DNA of 12,414 nucleotides, from the NCBI GenBank assembly GCA_031267155.1, contig JAIRZR010000211.1:1-12414 (forward strand), given 5' to 3'. Below are positions 1-6,198 of this stretch, in pieces. Source of the stretch: Prevotellaceae bacterium (GTDB lineage Bacteria > Bacteroidota > Bacteroidia > Bacteroidales > UBA932). Position 1 is the stretch's first letter, and each line of letters begins with the position of its first letter. Position numbers and translations under genes: made by a program. The notes under the pieces were generated by a model. That model saw only the letters and a list, made by a program, of their open reading frames with translations, had not been told where the DNA came from and did no database searches.

Positions 1-138
1 AATGCAGACAGTATTCTCTTTGCTCTTAATAACTATATCCGGCAGCTGGAAAAATTCAAACTCAGTCTCGAAAAAAGAGATTCCGAGGAATTAAAGAAAT
101 TGATGAAAAACGCCAACGAAATAAAAAGAATTATCTGA
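1..138 (+). CDS. tyrA: C-terminal end of probable prephenate dehydrogenase (5' part outside window)
   Basis: Frame 1 is open from the window edge and stops with TGA at 136-138, giving the last 45 residues of a larger protein. The fragment is an amphipathic helical tail containing NNYIRQLEKFK and ending ANEIKRII. It resembles the helical C-terminus of the prephenate dehydrogenase (NAD-dependent tyrosine biosynthesis) found in Bacteroidota, whose tail ends in a similar A-N-x-I-x-x-I/L pattern. No catalytic part is in the window, so the call rests on this short tail from memory of the family. It converges on the lnb gene, with a hairpin at 283-302 between them. Any other protein with a helical, charged C-terminus remains possible. 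Confidence 0.55.
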   Translation, partial: NADSILFALNNYIRQLEKFKLSLEKRDSEELKKLMKNANEIKRII

Positions 139-282
139 GATGCCCTGCGGACAACAAATAACCGATTCATAATGATTTATATCATTTCTTATCCCGAACT
201 CAGGTTGATAGCAATACATTGTTTGTCATTTCGTCAGTTTATTTCTCAACAATTACTTAGTCGGCTTTAGATGTCAGGAAAC

Positions 283-302
283 CCTTCGCCTGAAGGCGAA
301 GG
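283..302. terminator. Hairpin between convergent genes, possible bidirectional terminator
   Basis: CCTTCGCC (283-290), loop TGAA and GGCGAAGG (295-302) form a perfect 8-bp GC-rich stem. AAAC just before it and GTTT just after it can extend the stem past a two-base bulge. It lies between the plus-strand gene ending at 138 and the minus-strand gene ending at 381. The flanking T-run is weak, so it could be only a processing or stabilising hairpin. The rest of 139-380 shows no gene. Confidence 0.45.
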
Positions 303-330
303 TAGTTTAGTATAAGATGAGATTACTTTT

Positions 331-371
331 CTCAAAAAAGGAGTTCCCTTTTCCCCTCCGGAACTTCCCTT
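331..371 (-). terminator. Rho-independent terminator of lnb
   Basis: Read on the minus strand, AAGG-(GA)-AGTTCC pairs with GGAACT-CCTT (10 bp with a two-base bulge). The stem is followed directly by a T-run (the A-run at 334-339 on the plus strand). It starts about 10 nt after the lnb stop codon, the expected place for an intrinsic terminator. Confidence 0.6.
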
Positions 372-380
372 ATAAACAAG

Positions 381-1562
381 TCAAAAAGTATTTACTCTGA
401 AAAATTTCAGCAGAGACCTTACGCACAGTGTCAATACCAGCGGGAAAAAAGCCGGATTAAATTTCTGCGGGAAAAAATTCCATCCCAAAATAAAAAGCAG
501 CAGTATTATTCCGTTTATCAGCATATAGCGTTTGACGAATTTCATCAGCGGTTTTATAAACAGCGAAACAGCCAGTATAATATGCAGGGGATGCGCCCAG
601 ATAATCGAATAGTTGGGAAATACAGCCGGATGTATGGATATGAAACTCAGAAAGAAAAGCATGCATCCTGTCAATCCGCAAACAAAAAACAGAACAAAAT
701 CGAACAGCCGGAAATATCTTTTGCATCGCGATTCCCAAAAAGATATCAGTAAAACAAGAGCAAAAAACAGGCATGAAATGATGAAAGGATTTGAATCCAG
801 CGGTTTTTCGCCTGCAGGATAACTCGGAGCGAGTTTGCGTGTCGAGGCGACCAGATTTCTCGAACTTCCATCGGGCTGAACTATTTTCGCATGGCCGAAA
901 ACCTGCATAAGATACTCGGGAAGAAACATCTGCGGCGTCTGTCCGATAAGACTGTCGAGAGGAGCGCCCAAAGCCAGATCGATACCGAACGTAAGCCATC
1001 TGTGATTTTTATTGCACCGGTGGATAATGGTTCGGAAAGTCGTCTGCTGCAATATTTCTGGATATTCAATTGTTCCCGATATGTTCTTTTCCAGCAGAAT
1101 ACGCGGTCTGGTGGAACAGTTGTCGAATAGAAAACTGTACAGATATATCCTGTTTTCAGGCAGATAGTTGATCTCTAATGCATCAAGTATTCTTTGCTTC
1201 TCTTCTTCTGTCAAGTTCAATACCTGTTCTATAATACCGGATTTCCGTTCGGAGTATTCTTCAAAAAAATCCGTAAATCTGTTGACGCCCAGTTTATAGT
1301 TCAATTCGCCCCGGGCAAACCGGTAAAGGAAATTTGGCGAGGAAAAGTCGAACATACCATAATTATATACACGGTCGATACCGTTTGCGGGATCGTTTAT
1401 CCTGACGGCAGTGTGTCCATATACGGTATAAGCCACACCGTCAATTGGATCGCAGCTTAGCAGGCTTACAGTCGCCGCATCCGAAAGGCGCAAGTTATTC
1501 AATTGCGCACTTGCTGTAAACGGACACAGGCATATCAGCAAAAATAATAAATGTCTTATCAT
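381..1562 (-). CDS. lnb: Lnb-type lipoprotein N-acyltransferase (DUF4105 family membrane protein)
   Basis: The 393-residue protein has a signal peptide (about 1-19, ending ASAQ), a periplasmic domain (about 25-250) and five hydrophobic segments near 259-276, 287-309, 320-338, 345-362 and 370-386. The periplasmic part carries the family's hallmark residues: His50 in VYGHTAVRI, the NYGMFDF segment near 67-73, and Asn148-Cys149 in LFDNCSTRPR, a His/Cys pair like that of permuted NlpC/P60-type cysteine enzymes. In Bacteroides a DUF4105 protein named Lnb adds the third acyl chain to lipoproteins, in organisms lacking Lnt. Soluble-domain plus multi-TM architecture fits that enzyme. Bacteroidota often carry several DUF4105 paralogues, so this copy may act on another substrate. 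The ATG at 1562 sits 12 nt after the terminator of the upstream gene, so it probably has its own start of transcription. Confidence 0.75.
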   Translation of the reverse strand: MIRHLLFLLICLCPFTASAQLNNLRLSDAATVSLLSCDPIDGVAYTVYGHTAVRINDPANGIDRVYNYGMFDFSSPNFLYRFARGELNYKLGVNRFTDFFEEYSERKSGIIEQVLNLTEEEKQRILDALEINYLPENRIYLYSFLFDNCSTRPRILLEKNISGTIEYPEILQQTTFRTIIHRCNKNHRWLTFGIDLALGAPLDSLIGQTPQMFLPEYLMQVFGHAKIVQPDGSSRNLVASTRKLAPSYPAGEKPLDSNPFIISCLFFALVLLISFWESRCKRYFRLFDFVLFFVCGLTGCMLFFLSFISIHPAVFPNYSIIWAHPLHIILAVSLFIKPLMKFVKRYMLINGIILLLFILGWNFFPQKFNPAFFPLVLTLCVRSLLKFFRVNTF

Positions 1563-1573
1563 AAGCGACAGAG

Positions 1574-1610
1574 TAAAAAAGCTATCTCTTTTTTGAATGG
1601 AGATAGCTTG
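1574..1610 (-). terminator. Rho-independent terminator of the isomerase/epimerase gene
   Basis: On the minus strand AAGCTATCTC (1609-1600) pairs perfectly with GAGATAGCTT (1588-1579) around an 11-nt loop. The T-run comes from the A-run at 1575-1580. It begins about 24 nt after the stop at 1634 and ends about 12 nt before the lnb start codon, so it separates two same-strand genes. Confidence 0.8.
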
Positions 1611-1633
1611 TTAAATAATAATAGCAAAATAAC

Positions 1634-2530
1634 TTACTTTACATAATCAGCCTTATTCAGGTAATCATAGCTTCGCTTAACATCTTCCTGCGGAGTGGCG
1701 ATATAGCGTTCCACTTCCACATACCAGTCTTTTATGCCGTTGGCATAGGCAGTTTCGAAGATAGTCTTGAAATCCATCTCTCCGCTGACGCCAATCTCCT
1801 GTTCGTCCTTTATATGCAGAACCTGAATCCGTTTCGGGTATTTCTTCATGTATGCGACGGGGTCGTATCCGCCCTTTTGTGTCCAGTACACGTCATTCTG
1901 GAACAGTACATGATCGGGACTGGTATTTTCGACCAGCAAATCGTACACGGGAACCCCGTTAACTTTGTTTTTAAACTCGAAATCATGATTGTGATATCCG
2001 AACTTGATGCCTGCGGCAGCGGTAGCCAGTCCTATTTCGTTGAAATATTCCCCGTATCTTTTGATATTGTCAAGAGTAGCGCCTTCGCCGCTCAGGGGAG
2101 AACCCGGCATAATCATGTATTTCATTCCGGCAGCGCTGTGAGCGTCTACAGCCTCGTTCCACCAGCTCATGTCGGCGTCGTGGTTGTCGCTTTTGTTTCG
2201 TCCCAGGTGTGCGCTTGTAACTTTCATCCCCAGATCGTCAACCATTTTTTTAAACTCCGTGGGGTCTGTTCTATAAATCTTGCCGTTGCCGTATCCGGCC
2301 GTTTCGAGGTTGACATATCCCATTTTGGCAACAGCTTCAAGCACTTTCTGGATGCCAATGTCATTTATGTCATCACGCAGCGAATAAAGTTGCAGCCCGA
2401 TATGCTTTTTGGCGCCACTTCGCCGTGACGATGATTGTGACCCTTTGCAGGATGTCAACAAATCAGGGAGTACAAAGCCGCCCGCAACAGCAATGGCGGC
2501 TGTTTTCAAAAATTCACGTCTATTTCTCAT
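1634..2530 (-). CDS. Tat-exported lipoprotein, sugar phosphate isomerase/epimerase-like TIM barrel
   Basis: The 298-residue protein begins with a twin-arginine leader (NRREFLK at 3-9, then a hydrophobic stretch) and a lipobox, LTSC, giving a lipid-anchored Cys28. It should therefore be exported folded and membrane-tethered. The body (about 42-290) is a xylose isomerase/AP endonuclease-2-type TIM barrel. Visible family motifs are QLYSLRDD (47-54), NLETAGY with Glu76, YHNHDFEF (179-186), QNDVYW with Asp213, LHIKDE (238-243) and the acidic VEVERY (271-276); the His/Asp/Glu residues likely bind a divalent metal. Relatives act on keto-sugars, including lyase and hydratase steps on 3-keto-glycosides in Bacteroides, but the substrate here is unknown. 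A promoter of its own lies at 2580-2587, and a terminator at 1574-1610 closes the unit, so it appears monocistronic. Confidence 0.85.
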   Translation of the reverse strand: MRNRREFLKTAAIAVAGGFVLPDLLTSCKGSQSSSRRSGAKKHIGLQLYSLRDDINDIGIQKVLEAVAKMGYVNLETAGYGNGKIYRTDPTEFKKMVDDLGMKVTSAHLGRNKSDNHDADMSWWNEAVDAHSAAGMKYMIMPGSPLSGEGATLDNIKRYGEYFNEIGLATAAAGIKFGYHNHDFEFKNKVNGVPVYDLLVENTSPDHVLFQNDVYWTQKGGYDPVAYMKKYPKRIQVLHIKDEQEIGVSGEMDFKTIFETAYANGIKDWYVEVERYIATPQEDVKRSYDYLNKADYVK

Positions 2531-2579
2531 CGTTTCTATTATAAATTTAAGAGTTAATAAATCTTCGTATTAATGGTCG

Positions 2580-2587
2580 CAAAGTTA
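2580..2587 (-). promoter_or_regulatory. Promoter -7 element (TAnnTTTG) for the isomerase/epimerase gene
   Basis: On the minus strand TAACTTTG reads from 2587 to 2580, an exact match to the Bacteroidota -7 consensus. It would give a leader of roughly 40-45 nt before the ATG at 2530. The nearest TTTG upstream (2606-2603) is only 15 nt away, shorter than usual, so the -33 element is weak or lies elsewhere. Confidence 0.6.
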
Positions 2588-2683
2588 GAGTTTTTTTTCA
2601 TACAAAGAAGACTTTTATGTAAAAAATATTTCGTACATAAATTTAGGGAATATAATTCAATGAATAACAGTTTATTTCAAATA

Positions 2684-2723
2684 ACAGGATTTTTACAAAA
2701 TTAAAAAGATTGACAGGATTTTT
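2684..2723. repeat. Short direct repeat ACAGGATTTTT (two copies)
   Basis: ACAGGATTTTT occurs at 2684-2694 and again at 2713-2723, 29 bp apart, in the AT-rich divergent spacer 2531-2956. Repeats built on ACAGGATTT are common in Bacteroidota intergenic DNA. No gene is visible in this spacer; apart from the promoters and one GC-rich hairpin (2828-2864) I see nothing else there. Confidence 0.4.
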
Positions 2724-2827
2724 TATTCTTTAGTAATCCCGACAGTTAACAGAAAGAGATCAAAGCATACTTTTACTCTAAAGAAATTTGCCGACATTCC
2801 TGTCTCTCGCCACCTGAAAATCAAAAT

Positions 2828-2864
2828 GGATGCCGCGTCCGAGGCAATCACACTCCAGGCATCC
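2828..2864. other. GC-rich inverted repeat in divergent spacer
   Basis: GGATGCC (2828-2834) is an exact inverted match to GGCATCC (2858-2864) across a 23-nt loop. It lies in a GC-rich patch (about 2820-2875) inside otherwise AT-rich DNA. It is upstream of the start predicted from the 2901-2931 promoter, so it is not in that leader. It could be an operator, a decayed repeat element or part of an undetected RNA. Confidence 0.3.
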
Positions 2865-2900
2865 CCGGAGGGTTAAAATTCAACAAATTATTGTAACATA

Positions 2901-2931
2901 TTTGTTCATTTTAGAAAAAGCAGTATTTTTG
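2901..2931 (+). promoter_or_regulatory. Bacteroidota-type promoter for the GNAT-like gene
   Basis: TTTG at 2901-2904 and TATTTTTG at 2924-2931 match the -33 and -7 consensus, with a 19-nt spacer. Transcription should begin near 2937, leaving a leader of about 20 nt before the ATG at 2957. Confidence 0.8.
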
Positions 2932-2956
2932 CAAATAAATATTAATCTAAGCTATA

Positions 2957-4081
2957 ATGAATATTACTGTAAAAGAAGTTATTACGACCTCGGAACTTAA
3001 AAAGTTCGTCAAATTTCCAGCCAGGCTGTACAGGGACAGCCCGTATTGGGTACCGCCTCTGATCTTTGACGAGATGCAGAATCTCAGGAAGGACAAAAAT
3101 CCCTCGTTTGAGTACTGTGAAGCGCGGTACTGGCTTGCGTACAGGTCGAATGAGATAGTCGGGAGAGTTGCCGCAATAATCAATCACAGGGCAAACGAGA
3201 AATGGGGATACAAGCATGTCCGTTTCGGGTGGATTGACTTTATCGACGATCTGGAAGTATCGAAAGCCCTGCTGGACGAAGTCGAGAAATGGGGAAGGGA
3301 AGCGGGAATGGAAGCCGTCGACGGTCCCCTGGGATTCACCGACATGGACAACGAGGGAATGCTGGTGGACGGGTTCGACAAATTGCCGACAATTGCGAAC
3401 ATCTACAATTTCCCGTACTATCCCGTGCATCTGGAAAAGCATAACTATCTGAAACAGGAGGACTGGCTGCAGTTCAAGTTCAATGCGTCGCAGCCCGTTC
3501 CCGAAAAGATGGAGCGCCTGAACAGGCTCGTGATGGAGAAATACAAGCTTCACGTAAAGCATTTCACAAAAGCAAAGCAGATACTGCCCTACGGCAGAAA
3601 ATTCTTTTACACCCTCAACAGGGCATTCTCGAATCTATACGGCTTTGTCGATTTGACGGACAGGGAAATAGACAAGTACGTGAAACAGTATCTGACATTC
3701 ATACAGCCGCAGTTCGTGTGCATGGTCTTCGACAGCGGCGACAACGTCGTTGCATTCGGAATAAGCATGCCGAGCCTGTCGAGAGCGTTTCAGAAAGCGA
3801 AGGGAAGACTGTTCCCGTTCGGTTTCATCCACATATTCAGGGCAATGAAAAACTATAATCAGATAGATTTATACCTGAACGGAGTGCATCCCGACTGGCA
3901 GAAGAAGGGAATCGTCTCGATCTACTATGCCGAAATGAACAAGTCATACATCAGGCATAATGTGAAAGTTGCAATATCGAACCAGCAGCTCGAAAGCAAT
4001 ACCGACGCTATCGCAATGTGGCACAACTACGAAAGCGAGCCGTATATCAGGAGAAGATGCTATAAAAAGCACATTTTATAA
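2957..4081 (+). CDS. GNAT-fold N-acyltransferase-like protein (YghO-like)
   Basis: The 374-residue cytosolic protein has no signal peptide or membrane segment. It looks like a double-lobed GNAT-type protein. The N-terminal lobe (about 1-165) carries WVPPL (31-35), IVGRVAAIINHRAN (67-80) and GPLGFTDMDNEGML (123-136). The C-terminal lobe has LNGVHPDWQKKGI (307-319), which matches the acyl-CoA pyrophosphate-binding loop (V-x-P-x-x-Q-x-x-G-x). Proteins of this shape are widespread in Bacteroidota and are often annotated only as N-acetyltransferase or as similar to E. coli YghO. Some GNAT-type acyltransferases take part in bacterial sphingolipid N-acylation; a role of that sort here is only a guess. 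It has its own strong promoter and no obvious Shine-Dalgarno. It is followed 59 bp later by panD, which has its own promoter too. Confidence 0.7.
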   Translation: MNITVKEVITTSELKKFVKFPARLYRDSPYWVPPLIFDEMQNLRKDKNPSFEYCEARYWLAYRSNEIVGRVAAIINHRANEKWGYKHVRFGWIDFIDDLEVSKALLDEVEKWGREAGMEAVDGPLGFTDMDNEGMLVDGFDKLPTIANIYNFPYYPVHLEKHNYLKQEDWLQFKFNASQPVPEKMERLNRLVMEKYKLHVKHFTKAKQILPYGRKFFYTLNRAFSNLYGFVDLTDREIDKYVKQYLTFIQPQFVCMVFDSGDNVVAFGISMPSLSRAFQKAKGRLFPFGFIHIFRAMKNYNQIDLYLNGVHPDWQKKGIVSIYYAEMNKSYIRHNVKVAISNQQLESNTDAIAMWHNYESEPYIRRRCYKKHIL

Positions 4082-4085
4082 AAGA

Positions 4086-4117
4086 TTTGTTTATTTAAAA
4101 GACTGCATGTATATTTG
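4086..4117 (+). promoter_or_regulatory. Bacteroidota-type promoter for panD
   Basis: TTTG at 4086-4089 and TATATTTG at 4110-4117 match the consensus exactly with a 20-nt spacer. Transcription would begin near 4123, and an AAGG at 4130-4133 lies about 7 nt before the panD ATG. It starts only 5 nt after the previous stop codon. Confidence 0.8.
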
Positions 4118-4140
4118 CAGGTTATTTTTAAGGTAAAGAT

Positions 4141-4491
4141 ATGATAATAGAAGTCTTAAAATCCAAACTGCACAGAGTTACTGTGACCGAAGCGAATCTC
4201 AACTATATCGGCAGCGTTACTATCGACGAAGAGTTGATGGATGCGGCAAATCTCATTGAAAACGAAAAGGTAAGCATCGTCAATATCAATAACGGCGAGC
4301 GTTTTGAAACTTACGTGATCAGGGGAAAGCGCAACAGCCGCACGATAGGAATCAACGGGCCCGCGGCGCACAGGTGCAAAGTGAACGACATTGTGATAAT
4401 CATGTCGTATGCGCAGATGGACTTTGAAGAAGCCAGAACATTCAAGCCTGCAGTGGTTTTTCCCGATACAAACACTAATACGCTCGTATAG
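4141..4491 (+). CDS. panD: Aspartate 1-decarboxylase
   Basis: This enzyme decarboxylates L-aspartate to beta-alanine, the precursor of pantothenate and coenzyme A. The 116 residues match the normal family length. The self-cleavage site is visible as Gly24-Ser25 in NYIGSVTID; cleavage there makes the beta chain and an alpha chain whose Ser25 becomes the pyruvoyl cofactor. Other family residues fall at their expected numbers: Lys9, His11, Tyr22, Arg54, Tyr58, and Asn72-Gly73 in INGPAAH. The ATG is placed by the promoter at 4086-4117 and the AAGG just upstream. In many Bacteroidales panC precedes panD; here it does not, and the upstream gene is the GNAT-like protein. The downstream flippase-like neighbour agrees with common Bacteroidales order, but a 660-bp repeat-rich spacer intervenes. 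Confidence 0.97.
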   Translation: MIIEVLKSKLHRVTVTEANLNYIGSVTIDEELMDAANLIENEKVSIVNINNGERFETYVIRGKRNSRTIGINGPAAHRCKVNDIVIIMSYAQMDFEEARTFKPAVVFPDTNTNTLV

Positions 4492-4530
4492 GTATGCGAA
4501 ATAAACAGGATATAACAGATTATAAAAAAC

Positions 4531-4632
4531 TCTGGATTGCTTCGTACCTCGCAATGACGGGTAACCGTGCGCAGTGCAATAGACGTAATGTCAGATGGTT
4601 ATCCGTCATTGCGAGGCACGAAGCAATCCAGA
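4531..4632. repeat. 100-bp imperfect-palindrome REP/MITE-like element
   Basis: The left arm at 4532-4566 and the right arm at 4597-4631 are inverted copies matching at 33 of 35 positions, with a 30-nt central segment. The arms begin CTGGATTGCTTCGT and the right arm contains CATTGCGAGGCACGAAGC. This ATTGCGAGG...GAAGCAATCC word belongs to a palindromic intergenic repeat seen across many bacterial phyla. No transposase is encoded. RNA across it would fold into a long hairpin and could act as a transcription barrier or mRNA 3' end after panD, whose stop is about 40 nt upstream. No clear target-site duplication is seen. Confidence 0.85.
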
Positions 4633-4711
4633 AAGTTCAATTGTTATATGTTATTAATTCCCCTTCCCATAAGATGAATTGTACACACAAAAAGTTAACT
4701 GTTATTCTACT

Positions 4712-4997
4712 CCCGATTGAATCGGAGTCATTCCCGATTGAATCGGAGTCATTCCCGATTGAATCGGAGTCATTCCCGATTGAATCGGAGTCATTCCCGA
4801 TTGAACCGGAGTCATTCCCGATTGAACCGGAGTCATTCCCGATTGAACCGGAGTCATTCCCGATTGAACCGGAGCCATTCCCGATTGAACCGGAGCCATT
4901 CCCGATTGAATCGGAGCCATTCCCGATTGAATCGGAATCATTCCCGATTGAATCGGAGCCATTCCCGATTGAATCGGAATCATTCCCGATTGAATCC
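4712..4997. repeat. Minisatellite: 13 tandem 21-bp units plus a partial unit
   Basis: The unit CCCGATTGAATCGGAGTCATT repeats every 21 bp from 4712 to 4984, followed by a partial degenerate copy to about 4997. Its core CCGATT-G-AATCGG is a perfect palindrome with a one-base centre. Variation is confined to three positions and is all transitions. By variant the order is A A A A B B B C C D E D E, where the final D-E-D-E is a 42-bp duplication, indicating growth by slippage or unequal recombination. The unit length is a multiple of three and stop-free, so several frames stay open across it; this is not evidence of coding. It separates panD from the flippase-like gene. The flanks, 4633-4711 and 4998-5151, show no gene or convincing promoter. 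Confidence 0.95.
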
Positions 4998-5151
4998 GCG
5001 TCCTGCGGATTAAAACAGAGCAAAAGTATATTACAAAGCGGTTATTATACATTATGCGAAGATTTAACAGACAGGTTTAAGTCCGGATATCCCAAACTTG
5101 AACAGGTATTTACGGCACAGTTATCTGCGCAACAACTGTACAGATGAAACG

Positions 5152-6198
5152 ATGAAGAACAGAAAAATGAGAAAAATAACAACATCCGCAGACAGAAACA
5201 TATCGCCAGCCAACATCATATACTTTCTGATATTCATGATGCTGGGCGTTCTTGCGCTATGGTACTGTTTCAAAAGCATCAATTTCGATGAATTTATGGA
5301 GAATATGAAGTCCGTCAACTACCTTTATATCGGACTTTCGATACTGTTCGGGTTTATTGCCTTTATCATAAGAGCCTTAAGGTGGAATATCCTGATAAAT
5401 ACCCTTGGGCACAGACCGGGCGTTTACGACACATACAATGCCGTTGTAACCGGATATATTGCAAACCTGGCGATTCCCCGAATCGGAGAGATAGCGCGCT
5501 GCGCAACGCTGTACAGGACAAACCGCATCCCTGTCAATTCACTGTTCGGGACAGTTGTTACAGAGAGGATTATCGACATGCTTTCGCTGTTTGTAATCAT
5601 GATTCTGGTTTTCTTTGTCAAGATGGATTTGTTTTCCACTTTCGTGCGCGAAAGAATTCTTTTACCCTGGAAACCCATGTTCGAGAGCCTGTCACTTGCA
5701 TGGATACTGCTGATTGTCACTGCGGCAGTCATTATGGCGATCGCCGCATGGATAATTTTCAGGCGGATACTGAGAAAGCCTTCGATGCACCGGTTCAGGA
5801 CGATGCTGACGGGTCTGGCTGACGGTCTGAAAAGCGTGCTGAGAATGAAAAAAAAGCTCGGTTTCATTGCATATACAGTCGCGATATGGTTATGTTACTG
5901 GCTAACTTCGTATCTCGTAATGAAAGCCCTGCCTTTGACGTCCGCGCTGACCGCCGCCGACGGACTGCTGCTGATGGTGCTCGGTTCCCTGGGCTGGATT
6001 GTCCCCGTACCCGGCGGTTTCGGAACTTTCCACACCCTGATAGCATGGGGATTGATGATGTACGGAATTGATTTTGACAGCGGAGTAATTTTCGCTACCC
6101 TGTCCCACGAATCGCAGTTGCTGGTGATGCTATTCTTCGGACTGATTGCACTGGTTTCCGTATCTTTGACAAAAAATAAAATGAATCAAAAATGTTGA
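5152..6198 (+). CDS. Flippase-like integral membrane protein (UPF0104/YbhN, lysylphosphatidylglycerol synthase TM-domain family)
   Basis: The 348-residue protein has about eight hydrophobic segments (near 22-40, 57-75, 98-110, 143-158, 183-203, 236-258, 270-290 and 321-339). It corresponds to the membrane half of MprF/AglD-type proteins without any soluble synthase domain. Family motifs seen are ALRW (75-78), NLAIPRIGE (105-113), TERIID (137-142) and GWIVPVPGGFGTFH (281-294). Members are thought to move lipids or lipid-linked groups across the inner membrane; the substrate here is unknown. The ATG at 5152 was chosen because the only in-frame extension starts at a TTG (5098) and adds a polar, unlikely leader; the ATG at 5167 is also possible. 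The 3' end overlaps the dsbD start, so the two are probably co-transcribed. The sequence upstream is repeat-rich and its promoter is not evident. Confidence 0.85.
   Translation: MKNRKMRKITTSADRNISPANIIYFLIFMMLGVLALWYCFKSINFDEFMENMKSVNYLYIGLSILFGFIAFIIRALRWNILINTLGHRPGVYDTYNAVVTGYIANLAIPRIGEIARCATLYRTNRIPVNSLFGTVVTERIIDMLSLFVIMILVFFVKMDLFSTFVRERILLPWKPMFESLSLAWILLIVTAAVIMAIAAWIIFRRILRKPSMHRFRTMLTGLADGLKSVLRMKKKLGFIAYTVAIWLCYWLTSYLVMKALPLTSALTAADGLLLMVLGSLGWIVPVPGGFGTFHTLIAWGLMMYGIDFDSGVIFATLSHESQLLVMLFFGLIALVSVSLTKNKMNQKC

Noticed and set aside
4712..4997. CRISPR array
   Set aside because: Units are directly adjacent every 21 bp with no unique spacers, and no cas genes are present.
4494..5147. 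Open frame of 217 codons with a PIESESF-type repeat protein
   Set aside because: It is made of the 100-bp inverted repeat followed by the 21-bp minisatellite. The array is stop-free in several frames on both strands because the unit is 21 bp, and no promoter or recognisable domain is present.
5098..5151. Upstream TTG start extending the flippase-like protein by 18 residues
   Set aside because: The extension is polar and unlike a membrane-protein N-terminus, and an ATG exists at 5152 with a good fit to the family length.
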